From: Jannaschia faecimaris
GTDB lineage: Bacteria > Pseudomonadota > Alphaproteobacteria > Rhodobacterales > Rhodobacteraceae
DNA length: 64,000 nt
Direction of reading: 5' to 3'
Assembly: GCF_900107415.1 (NCBI RefSeq)
Contig: NZ_FNPX01000003.1
Coordinates: 1 to 64,000 of the forward strand
A program made the translations under genes and the position numbers. Below, one piece after another: positions 18,849 to 26,909 of the stretch. Within the stretch, counting starts at the first letter, position 1. The number at the start of each line of letters is the position of its first letter. The notes under the pieces were generated by a model that had not been told where the DNA came from, did not search any database, and saw only the letters and a program-made list of their open reading frames with translations.

Positions 18849-19771
18849 CAATCGAGATCTCTCCGGGTGCGCGCGATGCATTGTCCGCCTGGATTGATCA
18901 CATGCGCGCGTTGGATGGGGCGGCAGAGAATACGCTGACCGCCTATGCACGAGACGTTACAGCCTTTCTGAGCTTTCAGGCCGGGCATCGCGGCGGGCCG
19001 ATGGGCCTGTCGGAGATCGCGTCAATTCGAACGCCCGACATGCGTGCCTGGATGGCTGATCAACGGTTGCGCGGCACCGGCCCCCGGTCGGTCGCGCGCC
19101 ACTTGTCGGCGGTGAAATCCTTTTTCCGCTGGCTGTCCGAGCGGGAAGGCTTTGATCCCACCGCGATTCTGTCGACCCGCGCGCCGAAATTCCGCAAGCC
19201 ACTGCCTCGCCCGGTCTCCAAGGGCGCGGCGAGAGACCTGATCGAAACAGTGGGGATGCAGCACGAGACGCCTTGGATCGCGGCGCGAGATGTGGCCGTT
19301 GTGACTGTGCTTTACGGGTGCGGGCTTCGCATTTCCGAAGGTCTGTCCCTGACTGGCGCGGATGCTCCGCTCAAGGACATGCTGCGCATTCGTGGCAAGG
19401 GCGGCAAGGAGCGTCTGGTTCCCGTACTACCCGCGGCGCGCGCCGCCGTTGACCGCTACGTCGCTGCCTGTCCCTTCGACCTAGCCGCCGAAGGCCCCCT
19501 CTTTCGCGGTATGCGGGGGGGCGCGTTGAACCCCCGGTTGGTGGCCGGCGTCATGGAGCGGGCGCGGATGCAGTTGGGCCTGCCATCCTCGGCGACGCCC
19601 CATGCCCTGCGGCACAGTTTTGCAACGCACCTGCTGGAGGCGGGGGGCGATCTGCGCTCCATCCAGGAACTTCTGGGCCATGCCAGCCTGTCCACGACGC
19701 AGGCCTACACCGCTGTCGATCAGGTGCATCTGATGGAAACCTACGCTCGCGCCCATCCGCACGGTCGTTGA
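18845..19771 (+). CDS. xerC: Tyrosine recombinase XerC
   Basis: A 308-residue site-specific recombinase that with XerD resolves chromosome dimers at dif. It has an N-terminal SAM-like core-binding domain (about 10-100) and a catalytic domain with Arg162 (GCGLRISE), Lys in GKGGKER, His253 and Arg256 (HALRHSFATHLL), His279 (LLGHASLSTTQ) and the nucleophile Tyr288 (QAYTAV). The GTG at 18845 overlaps the DUF484 stop as GTGA, which decides the start. The genomic position beside DUF484 marks it as the housekeeping XerC and not a phage integrase. Confidence 0.94.
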   Translation: MTIEISPGARDALSAWIDHMRALDGAAENTLTAYARDVTAFLSFQAGHRGGPMGLSEIASIRTPDMRAWMADQRLRGTGPRSVARHLSAVKSFFRWLSEREGFDPTAILSTRAPKFRKPLPRPVSKGAARDLIETVGMQHETPWIAARDVAVVTVLYGCGLRISEGLSLTGADAPLKDMLRIRGKGGKERLVPVLPAARAAVDRYVAACPFDLAAEGPLFRGMRGGALNPRLVAGVMERARMQLGLPSSATPHALRHSFATHLLEAGGDLRSIQELLGHASLSTTQAYTAVDQVHLMETYARAHPHGR

Positions 19772-19890
19772 GGCTCAGTACCTAAATCACTGCGCCTTTC
19801 ACTGTGTTTGGAACTGACGTGGACAGCTTGGGTACATGGATGCCGCGTCGCTCAACCTTGTGGGCGCAGGTCGCGGAGCGGCACTGACGG

Positions 19891-21315
19891 TCAGTCGGGG
19901 TCTGAGTAACCCCGCGGCACGCCGCGCAGACAGGTCAGGAAGCTGTTTGTCCACCAGGCTATATCCTGTTCGAACACGGTCTTGCGCAGGACGGCATGCC
20001 GGTCCCGTCGTTCGTCCAAGGGCATTTCGATCGCCCGCTCGATCGAGTCTGCAAACCGATGCCTGTCGAACGGATTGACGAGGATTGCTGCCGACATTTG
20101 TTCGGCGGCCCCCGCGAAATGCGACAGGATCAGCACGCCTGGATCTTCCGGGTCCTGCGCGGCCACGAACTCCTTCGCGACAAGGTTCATCCCATCGGCC
20201 AAGGGCGTCACCAGTGCCGCATCGGCGCGGCGATACAGGCCCGCAATCACATTGCGTTCGAAGCTGCGCCGGACGTAACGAATCGGTGTCCAATCAAGGT
20301 CCGAATGTGCCCCGTTGATCGACCCGGAGGCGCATTCCAGTTCCTCGCGAATGTCCTGATACGCTGTCACATCCTCGCGCGAGACGGGGGCAATCTGAAG
20401 GAATGTCGGACGGACCGAACCTGACTTGCGGCGCGACAGGTAGTCGCCGAACGCCTCGAACCGATGAACGAGGCCCTTGGAATAATCCAGCCGGTCGACG
20501 CCGATCAGAAGCGGTGCCTTGGGGGCCAATTGCAATTCGGGTGTCGGAGCGGATTCGGCGGTGTCGCTGAATCCCTTTGCGTCGATCCCGATCGGAAAGC
20601 TTAGAAGACGGAACGTCCGGTTCTCCCTCCGCCAGCAGCCATTCGGCAACTGCTCCGCCTTTGGGTCGTGGCGCAATGTTTCATCGGCGGAGGCGACATC
20701 GCGCATGGTTTGCAAGCCAAACACGTCATGGGCCGCGATCCAGGACGACAGGGCCGCCACTTGGGGCAGGGCCATTACGTCGGTCGGGTTTGGAAAAGGG
20801 ATATGCAGAAACAGGCCGGTGGGGTTCTTCACGCCCAGATACCGCAACTCCTGTGCGACCATCAGAAAATGGTAGTCCTGAATCCAGATCACGTCGTCTG
20901 GCTCGGCGATGTGGGCGATTGCTCGCGCCACACGCCTGTTCACGGCCGCATAGGCCTCAAAATCACCGTCTTGAATGTCGAGAAGGTCGGGGCGGTGGTG
21001 GAACAGCGGCCAGAGTACCGAGTTCGCATATCCCAGATAGAAGCCGTGATGCTCCTCCTCGGTGATGGCAAAGGTCGCCCTGTCATAAATGCCCGACCCG
21101 ATCGGGGTCAGCCCGTCAAGAGCCTGTTCGGTTGGGTCAGCAGCTCCAATCCACAAACCGCCGCCGCCGGACAATGCCTCGTGTATCGCGAAAACGAGAC
21201 CACCCGCAGGTACGTCACCCTTTGGAATGCGGTTCGAGACGACGATGATTCGACCCGGTCTATTTGTACCGTTGCTTGTCCTGGCAGGGTCCATTGTTTC
21301 AGGAGAGCCAATCAT
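19891..21315 (-). CDS. otsA: Trehalose-6-phosphate synthase
   Basis: A GT20 glycosyltransferase of about 470 residues that joins UDP-glucose and glucose 6-phosphate to trehalose 6-phosphate. Seen: RIIVVSNRIP at the N-terminus, GGLVFAIHEALS, the acceptor region WIQDYHFLM and FLHIPFP, GVDRLDYSKGL (UDP-sugar binding) and the C-terminal TPLADGMNLVAKEFVAAQ. The ATG at 21315 overlaps otsB by 17 bp; an ATG at 21294 just after the otsB stop is equally possible. It ends the galU-otsB-otsA operon, which supplies its UDP-glucose and removes its phosphate. Confidence 0.94.
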   Translation of the reverse strand: MIGSPETMDPARTSNGTNRPGRIIVVSNRIPKGDVPAGGLVFAIHEALSGGGGLWIGAADPTEQALDGLTPIGSGIYDRATFAITEEEHHGFYLGYANSVLWPLFHHRPDLLDIQDGDFEAYAAVNRRVARAIAHIAEPDDVIWIQDYHFLMVAQELRYLGVKNPTGLFLHIPFPNPTDVMALPQVAALSSWIAAHDVFGLQTMRDVASADETLRHDPKAEQLPNGCWRRENRTFRLLSFPIGIDAKGFSDTAESAPTPELQLAPKAPLLIGVDRLDYSKGLVHRFEAFGDYLSRRKSGSVRPTFLQIAPVSREDVTAYQDIREELECASGSINGAHSDLDWTPIRYVRRSFERNVIAGLYRRADAALVTPLADGMNLVAKEFVAAQDPEDPGVLILSHFAGAAEQMSAAILVNPFDRHRFADSIERAIEMPLDERRDRHAVLRKTVFEQDIAWWTNSFLTCLRGVPRGYSDPD

Positions 21316-22084
21316 CCAGTATTTTCAACAGGGCGGCCGGGTCGTGCAGGCGGGCCTTGGCGACCGATTCTGCCTGCCCGATCTTGATCCCCGTCCCGCC
21401 CATTTCCTGGACCAGTTCCAAGGCAGGTTCATCTGTGAGGTCGTCGCCCGCAAACACCGGAATTGTTCCCTGGAACATTGGCAGGTCAAGCAAGCGCTTC
21501 AGGGCGATGTCCTTGCCCACACCTTCCGGTTTCAACTCGTATGCCATGAGCGCGGGTTGCAGGCGAAACCCGTCCGCCGCCATCGCCAGGCTTTCCATGA
21601 ATCGCAGGGCCAGCGCACCGTGGTGGTCGGCTTGGCGGTAGTGCAGCACGACGCCCGACGGTTTCGGTTCAACAAGGAACTCGGGCCGTAGAACCGCAAA
21701 GTCCTCGGCCAGTCGAGTTAGGAGGCCGATCGTATTGTGGTCGAGACCGATCGTATTCTCGTGCTTGCCTTCATGGCGAATTTCCGCCCCGTGCGTGCCG
21801 ATCAAAGTGCCCCGAAAGGTCGGTAAGAACCGTTCGATGGTTTCGATTGACCGCCCCGACACGAGCGCGACACGACCGTTCAGGCGGTTCATCGCGCGAT
21901 CAAGGATATCGCTTACCTCGTCCGACACGAGAATCCCTTCGGGACGCTCGGCGATATCTACAAGTGTTCCGTCGAAATCCAGAAGAAGCGTGGCTTTGTC
22001 GAGTGGTGGCAGCGCGGTTGACAGATCCTCGTCTTCGACCGCGTCGGGCTGTCCCATGAATCCGGTCATTTGATAGAATTCCAT
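21299..22084 (-). CDS. otsB: Trehalose-6-phosphate phosphatase
   Basis: A 261-residue HAD-superfamily phosphatase that makes trehalose from trehalose 6-phosphate. The nucleophile motif LLLDFDGTLVD places Asp36 and Asp38; motif II is LVSGRS and the acidic motif near the C-terminus is AGDDLTDEPALE. GTHGAEIR is typical of the trehalose phosphatase cap. The ATG at 22084 follows GGAGGCAG; the frame stays open upstream into galU, but that extension is antisense-like and not conserved. It lies 20 bp after the galU stop. Confidence 0.93.
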   Translation of the reverse strand: MEFYQMTGFMGQPDAVEDEDLSTALPPLDKATLLLDFDGTLVDIAERPEGILVSDEVSDILDRAMNRLNGRVALVSGRSIETIERFLPTFRGTLIGTHGAEIRHEGKHENTIGLDHNTIGLLTRLAEDFAVLRPEFLVEPKPSGVVLHYRQADHHGALALRFMESLAMAADGFRLQPALMAYELKPEGVGKDIALKRLLDLPMFQGTIPVFAGDDLTDEPALELVQEMGGTGIKIGQAESVAKARLHDPAALLKILDDWLS

Positions 22085-22104
22085 CGGTTCGCTGCCTCCA
22101 TATG

Positions 22105-22950
22105 TTACTCGGCTGCAATTTTCAGTGCTGGCTCTTGTCGCAACTCCTGTACGGCGAGAGTCGCTTCTACAATACCATCTGGATTGCCGCAGTCGAACCG
22201 CTTTCCTGAAAACCGGAAAGCGTGGATGCCACCGCTGATCGCGATTGCGTCGGTCAACTGAATTTCGCCGCCCGCACCGGGGGCTGTGCCGCGGAGCGCG
22301 TCGAACACATCCTTGGTGACAATGTAGCGTCCGACAGCCGCAAGCGTGGAGGGCGCGTCGGCCGGGGAGGGTTTCTCGACCAGACCGGCCGCGGCCGTTA
22401 CCGCAGACGCCCCTGGCGTGCAGTCGAAGATGCCGTAGCTCGACACGCGATCGCGGGCTACGTCCTGCGCGGCGATCAGGCTGGTCATGCGACCTGCGTC
22501 GAAGGCGGCACCCATTTCGGCCAAGCACGGTTCGCCAAGCATCAGGTCATCGGGCAAGACGATCCCGATCGGTCCGTCCAACAGGTGATCGGCGGCCTGC
22601 AGCACGGCGTGACCCAAGCCGAGAGGCTCGGGTTGCATGACGAAAACGACGTCTACGTCATCGGGGACGGTCGCATTCCGTACTGCCTCCAACAGGTCAT
22701 CCTTGCCCTTCGCCTTCAGCCCCGTTTCCAAACGCAGGTCGGGGCGCAGATAATCCTCGATGGCCGATTTGTCGGGGTGCGAAACGAAGATCAGTCGCTT
22801 GGCCCCTGCGGCTAACGCCTCCTCAACGGCAAATTGCAGCAACGGCGTATCGTAGACCGGCAGCAACTCCTTTGGGGTGGCCTTGGTCGCGGGTAACATG
22901 CGTGTGCCCATGCCAGCGACGGGAAAAATTACTGTGGCGAGGTTGGTCAT
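22105..22950 (-). CDS. galU: UTP--glucose-1-phosphate uridylyltransferase
   Basis: A 281-residue nucleotidyltransferase that makes UDP-glucose. The N-terminus shows the activating loop PVAGMGTRMLPATKATPKE, followed by QPEPLGLGHAVLQA, LPDDLML and VEKPSPADAPS, all GalU signatures. Here it is the first gene of an operon with otsB and otsA, which points to a dedicated UDP-glucose supply for trehalose as a compatible solute. The 141-bp gap upstream (22951-23091) should hold the promoter; no clear box was identified. Confidence 0.94.
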   Translation of the reverse strand: MTNLATVIFPVAGMGTRMLPATKATPKELLPVYDTPLLQFAVEEALAAGAKRLIFVSHPDKSAIEDYLRPDLRLETGLKAKGKDDLLEAVRNATVPDDVDVVFVMQPEPLGLGHAVLQAADHLLDGPIGIVLPDDLMLGEPCLAEMGAAFDAGRMTSLIAAQDVARDRVSSYGIFDCTPGASAVTAAAGLVEKPSPADAPSTLAAVGRYIVTKDVFDALRGTAPGAGGEIQLTDAIAISGGIHAFRFSGKRFDCGNPDGIVEATLAVQELRQEPALKIAAE

Positions 22951-23091
22951 GGCAATTATCCTGTCAATTTGTCAGACATCATTCGTATAGCCGAAGAACC
23001 CCCGAGAGGCTTGGCGGGTTCCGCCGGGTTCGGGTTGCAGCCCGCGATACGGCCCATTTTTCTGCGGTTGCAGCGTTCAGGGCGAATATGC

Positions 23092-24504
23092 CTAATTTTT
23101 GAGCAGGTGCGGAATGCGGGACAGATCGCCTCGCATATCCCGAGTCGCACTCTCCCGTGCTTCGGGCACCCGCAATCGCATCAGATAGCTTGGATGTAAT
23201 GTGACCAGCAGGGGGCGTCCGTCTTTCGTGCGCTCGATAGTTCCGCGCCGACGCAGCAAGTCCCGCCCGTCACCCGTGAGCGCATGCAGGGCCGTCGCGC
23301 CCAATGCCACGACAAGTTCGGGTTCGACGGTCGACAATTCGCGGTCCAGCCACCAGCGGCAGGCATTCACTTCTCCGGTGCTGGGAGTTTGGTGCAGGCG
23401 GCGCTTGCCCTTCTGGACAAACTTGAAATGCTTCACAGCGTTGGTGACATAGGCATTCTGGCGGTCCAGCCCCGCCTCTTCGGCCAGCTGGTCGAAAAGC
23501 TGCCCGGCGGGACCGGTGAAGGGTCGCCCCTCGATATCCTCCCGGTCGCCGGGCTGTTCGCCCACGATCATCAGGCGCGCATCGGCGGGACCCTCGCCGG
23601 GCACAGCCTGCGTCGCCGGGCCGTACAGGGGACAGCGGGTGCAAGCGTCAATCTCACCGTGCAGGGCGGGCAGGCTGACAGGCCGGTGGATCATCGGCGC
23701 AGGCACCGTCTGATCGACCCGCCGACCCGGACGCGGCGCGCTGGCACCGGCGTTGTGCATCGCCTGTGTTCGGGCGCGCGCGCTCGCGATCAACTCGGGG
23801 ATGACCTGCGCCTCGGGCAGGTTTTTCCAGTATTTCTTAGGCATCTCCGCGCGCATTGCGCCGGGCTTCAACCGCGCCGGATTGAAGATGTTACTATAGT
23901 ATGTCGTCCAGAGCTGTTCCAGCGGGTCGTCCGTGTGGGGGCGTCGACTGTCGATCGCGTGCAGTGTCAGGTTCGCATCGTGGAAGCGGATCGTCACCTC
24001 GGGCGTGACAATCGTCCAGTCCATGTCACCGAAACGGTTGACGAAGAAATCGGCCACGGGCTCCTCGATCCGGTGGGTGGGCTCGAACCAGGCGGCGAAC
24101 CTGCGTTTTCCTTCACCGGAAACTTCGCGGAACCGGACGAAAGCATGCATTTTATGCAGATCGCGGTGGATCGACTTGGCGATGTCGCGGGCTTGCGCCA
24201 CGTCGCGGTCCGCCCGGTTCGACAGCAGTTTCGGCTCTTCCTGCAACCGCATGAGCAGGACGTAGGCCAGAGTCATGCCTTTCCCCGTCCGTTCGGGGAT
24301 CAGGCTACGGGTGAGGTCGGTGAAGCTGGTCGGCACCCTTAGGTCGCCTCGTTCTACTGGCAGCGGAGCGTTGAACATCGAGGCGTCGTCGCCCTCCAGT
24401 CCCCATTCGACCTGAGCGGCGGGGACGCCGGCGCGCGCCAGACGCCGCGCCATCCCGCGCCAAGCGGCATGCGTCCCGATGCGTGGCAGCCGGGGGGCGT
24501 ACAC
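23092..24504 (-). CDS. UdgX family uracil-DNA binding protein fused to DUF4130-type domain
   Basis: A 470-residue fusion. Residues about 1-240 match the DUF4130 'DNA metabolism' domain; about 275-470 form a family 4/5-like uracil-DNA glycosylase of the UdgX type. Seen: CxxC (288-291) of the Fe-S site, GEQPGD (315-320) as motif A, FTGPAGQ, and the R-loop KRRLH (367-371). In UdgX proteins the histidine of this loop (here His371) attacks the deoxyribose and leaves the protein covalently bound to the abasic site. The gene follows a radical SAM gene by 1 bp and shares its LexA box, so a role in the SOS response to DNA uracil or damage is inferred. Confidence 0.88.
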   Translation of the reverse strand: MYAPRLPRIGTHAAWRGMARRLARAGVPAAQVEWGLEGDDASMFNAPLPVERGDLRVPTSFTDLTRSLIPERTGKGMTLAYVLLMRLQEEPKLLSNRADRDVAQARDIAKSIHRDLHKMHAFVRFREVSGEGKRRFAAWFEPTHRIEEPVADFFVNRFGDMDWTIVTPEVTIRFHDANLTLHAIDSRRPHTDDPLEQLWTTYYSNIFNPARLKPGAMRAEMPKKYWKNLPEAQVIPELIASARARTQAMHNAGASAPRPGRRVDQTVPAPMIHRPVSLPALHGEIDACTRCPLYGPATQAVPGEGPADARLMIVGEQPGDREDIEGRPFTGPAGQLFDQLAEEAGLDRQNAYVTNAVKHFKFVQKGKRRLHQTPSTGEVNACRWWLDRELSTVEPELVVALGATALHALTGDGRDLLRRRGTIERTKDGRPLLVTLHPSYLMRLRVPEARESATRDMRGDLSRIPHLLKN

Positions 24505-24505
24505 C

Positions 24506-25726
24506 TCAGAACAGTTCCATCTGTTTGGGTTTCACAAATCGCGCTCGCAGATCCGACGCGTCCAGCATCTGCCCGGGTGTGTGCCCTCGCGCCACGACGA
24601 AGGACGAGGCTTGCTTCACGCGACCGCCCATCCGGCGAATGTCTTGCAGCGCCAAGGCTCCGTTGCGCCGGGCGGCAATGATACGCTGTACGATCTTGGT
24701 GCCGAAGCCCGGCACACGCAGCAGGGCCTCCTTGTCGGCCCGGTTCACATCCACTGGAAAACGGTCGCGGTTGGCCAGCGCCCAGGCCAGCTTGGGATCG
24801 ACGTCAAGGTCGAGCATCCCCGCCCCATCGCGGGTCACGATTTCGTCCAGCCCGAAGTCGTAAAACCGCAGAAGCCAGTCCGCCTGGTACAGTCGGTGCT
24901 CGCGCATCAGTGGCGGATCGACCAACGGCAGCACGGCGCTGGCATCCGGGATCGGCGAGAAGGCCGAATAATAGACCCGCTTCAGGCCATATGCTCCGTA
25001 AAGCCGGCTGGCATTGCCTAGGATCGTCGCATCGTTCGCCGCGTCCGCCCCGACGATCATCTGGGTCGACTGTCCGGCGGGCGCAAACTTGCCGCGCCGC
25101 CGGCCGGTATGGGTTCGGTCGGCATAATCCTCCTTGGTCAAACGGACCTTGCCCATGGCCTGACGAATGCCCGCGGGGTTCTTTTCAGGGGCGAAGGCGC
25201 GCACGCTCGCATCTGTTGGAAGCTCCACGTTGATCGACAGACGATCGGCGGCCAAGCCGGCGCGCTCGATCAACTCGGGTGAGGCGTCGGGAATCGTCTT
25301 GAGATGGATGTACCCGCGAAACCCGTCAGACCGCAGCCTTTCAGCAATGCGCACCATCTCCTCCATCGTGTAGTCCGAAGACTTCAGAATGCCCGACGAC
25401 AGGAACAGCCCCTCGATGTAATTGCGGCGGTAGAATTCGGTCGTCAGCCAGACTACTTCGCCCACCGTGAAGCGCGCGCGCGGGACGTTCGATGAGACGC
25501 GGTTGACGCAATACGCGCAGTCGTAGACGCAATAGTTCGTCATCAGGATCTTGAGCAGACTGATGCAGCGGCCATCGGGTGCATAGGCGTGACAAATGCC
25601 CGATCCAGTGGTCGAGCCGAGGCCCTTGCCATCCCGCGACCCGCGCTTGGTCGTTCCCGAACTTGCGCAACTGGCGTCGTATTTCGCAGCATCGGACAGC
25701 AGCGCCAGCTTATCCTGAATCGTCAT
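24506..25726 (-). CDS. Putative DNA modification/repair radical SAM protein
   Basis: A protein of about 406 residues with a radical SAM Fe-S motif CVYDCAYC (CX3CX2C, about residues 66-73) and, near the C-terminus, a helix-hairpin-helix-like DNA-contact segment LLRVPGFGTKIVQRIIAARR. It matches the uncharacterised radical SAM family that is nearly always paired with a DUF4130/UdgX gene, as here. The reaction is unknown. ATGs at 25735 and 25726 are both possible; I chose 25726. Starting at 25771 would place the LexA box inside the gene, so that start is unlikely. Confidence 0.87.
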   Translation of the reverse strand: MTIQDKLALLSDAAKYDASCASSGTTKRGSRDGKGLGSTTGSGICHAYAPDGRCISLLKILMTNYCVYDCAYCVNRVSSNVPRARFTVGEVVWLTTEFYRRNYIEGLFLSSGILKSSDYTMEEMVRIAERLRSDGFRGYIHLKTIPDASPELIERAGLAADRLSINVELPTDASVRAFAPEKNPAGIRQAMGKVRLTKEDYADRTHTGRRRGKFAPAGQSTQMIVGADAANDATILGNASRLYGAYGLKRVYYSAFSPIPDASAVLPLVDPPLMREHRLYQADWLLRFYDFGLDEIVTRDGAGMLDLDVDPKLAWALANRDRFPVDVNRADKEALLRVPGFGTKIVQRIIAARRNGALALQDIRRMGGRVKQASSFVVARGHTPGQMLDASDLRARFVKPKQMELF

Positions 25727-25738
25727 TTTAACCATGAT

Positions 25739-25753
25739 GTTCACACTATGTTC
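25739..25753 (-). promoter_or_regulatory. LexA (SOS) box upstream of the radical SAM-UdgX operon
   Basis: The sequence reads GTTC-ACACTAT-GTTC on the plus strand, an exact match to the GTTC-N7-GTTC LexA site known for alphaproteobacteria such as Rhodobacter. On the minus strand it overlaps a possible -10 (TAGTGT) placed 17 bases after TTGCTT, a good position for repression. It sits 12 bp upstream of the chosen ATG. Confidence 0.8.
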
Positions 25754-25890
25754 CACTTTAACCCCAAGCAACCCGGAAAGATCGCCGGAACATTTTGCCG
25801 CACCCCGGTGTTAACCTGAGGAATGAACTTCGTGGCACGTCGCGATATGAGGCAACGCTGCCAGCCACTGGGAGGAAAGGAGATTCCGAA

Positions 25891-25959
25891 ATGAATAGCA
25901 TCTTCTACGTCATTGGCGTCGTCGTCGTGGCGCTTGCCGTCATAAATTTTATCGCCTGA
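25891..25959 (+). CDS. 22-residue single-pass membrane peptide
   Basis: A very short gene with a strong ribosome binding site (GGGAGGAAAGGAG, 25870-25882) and a start ATG at 25891. The product is almost entirely one hydrophobic helix: MNSIFYVIGVVVVALAVINF, then IA. Similar tiny proteins of the pattern MN.IFY.IGVVVV.LA occur in alphaproteobacteria, from memory; no function is known to me. It lies 57 bp before a set of other small membrane proteins, with which it may be co-expressed. Confidence 0.65.
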   Translation: MNSIFYVIGVVVVALAVINFIA

Positions 25960-26016
25960 CAGCGAGTCATCCGACGGTCCACCCGCTCAAATCAGATACG
26001 AACATGGAGATTCCCA

Positions 26017-26514
26017 ATGGCTGACAAGTCGACACCCGCAAAGAAAAGCCCAGCAGCGAAGCGCACATCGTTCAAAACAGTGTCCGAGGCGTCAGTGAAT
26101 TCGCCCGCCGCAAGGGCCAGTCTCGATAAGACTGACGAACGTGGTCCCGATCTTGGAACACAGGCCCGCGCCAAGGCTGAAAAGCTTGCGGATCAAGCCA
26201 AGGTTGCTGCTGGTGCAAAGGCCGATGACGTCAAAGACAAAGCGGGTCACCGGATATCCGACACCGCCGACACCATTCGGAATGCGGGCCGCGAATTTGG
26301 GGCCGACAGCTATCAGGCGTATGCCGCCGACTATCTGGCCGACAGCCTGAACAAGGCGGCTGAACGCATCCGGACGCATGATCTCGAGGGCGTCGCCCTT
26401 GAAGCCAGTGCTTTCGCCCGCCGTAATCCCGCGGTCGTGTTGGGCGGGGCCGCTCTTCTGGGCTTTGCTGCGGCGCGCCTGCTCAAGGCATCTGACAGTC
26501 GGGGGCGGGCATGA
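26017..26514 (+). CDS. ElaB/YqjD-like (DUF883-type) membrane-anchored protein
   Basis: A 165-residue protein with a Lys/Ala-rich, low-complexity N-terminus (ADKSTPAKKSPAAKR), a charged helical middle resembling apolipoprotein-like repeats, and a C-terminal hydrophobic anchor, NPAVVLGGAALLGFAAARLL. This resembles the ElaB/YqjD group that tethers to the inner membrane in stressed or stationary cells; the match is by architecture only. It overlaps the following gene by 4 bp and belongs to a small-membrane-protein operon (25891-27811). Confidence 0.65.
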   Translation: MADKSTPAKKSPAAKRTSFKTVSEASVNSPAARASLDKTDERGPDLGTQARAKAEKLADQAKVAAGAKADDVKDKAGHRISDTADTIRNAGREFGADSYQAYAADYLADSLNKAAERIRTHDLEGVALEASAFARRNPAVVLGGAALLGFAAARLLKASDSRGRA

Positions 26515-26909
26515 ACGATCAGTCCCCCAACTCCGGCAAAGGCCCTGTCAATTTGATCAACGATATACTGACGCACGTGACGGCACTGATCCGAAAGGAA
26601 TTCGACCTTGCCCGCGCAGAGATATCAGAGAACATCAATCGCGCTGCCGTGGCTATCGGCCTATTGGTCGGCGCGCTGATTGTCGCGCTGGTATCTTTGA
26701 ACGTTTTGGCCGGGGCGCTGGTTGCCGGGGTTGCGAAGCTTGGCGTTGCACCCGGATGGGCGGCGCTGATCGTGGGGGGAATCATGGCACTCGTTGCGGC
26801 CGTGATGGTCGCCAAAGGCGTGCGTGATCTGAAACTGGTCAGCCTCGCCCCGACCCGGATGGCCAAGAACATCCGCCGCGATGCCGAAGCCATGAAGGAG
26901 TCGATATGA
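26511..26909 (+). CDS. Phage holin family (Holin-X/YqjE-like) membrane protein
   Basis: A 132-residue protein with an amphipathic N-terminal helix (LINDILTHVTALIRKEFDLARAEI) and two transmembrane helices (about 48-72 and 80-102). This pattern is that of the putative holin superfamily III/YqjE group, found in many chromosomes beside ElaB/YqjD-like genes. Despite the name there is no sign of a prophage. It overlaps its neighbours on both sides by 4 bp, so translation is probably coupled. Confidence 0.75.
   Translation: MNDQSPNSGKGPVNLINDILTHVTALIRKEFDLARAEISENINRAAVAIGLLVGALIVALVSLNVLAGALVAGVAKLGVAPGWAALIVGGIMALVAAVMVAKGVRDLKLVSLAPTRMAKNIRRDAEAMKESI

Noticed and set aside
25784-25810. General stress (EcfG-type) promoter, GGAAC-N17-TGTT, before the small membrane peptide
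   Set aside because: The -10 half does not match CGTT and Rhodobacterales generally lack this sigma factor system, so I do not call it.
26511-26909. Prophage because of a holin-family protein
   Set aside because: No integrase, capsid, tail or lysin genes nearby; this holin-type family is common in ordinary chromosomes next to ElaB/YqjD-like genes.
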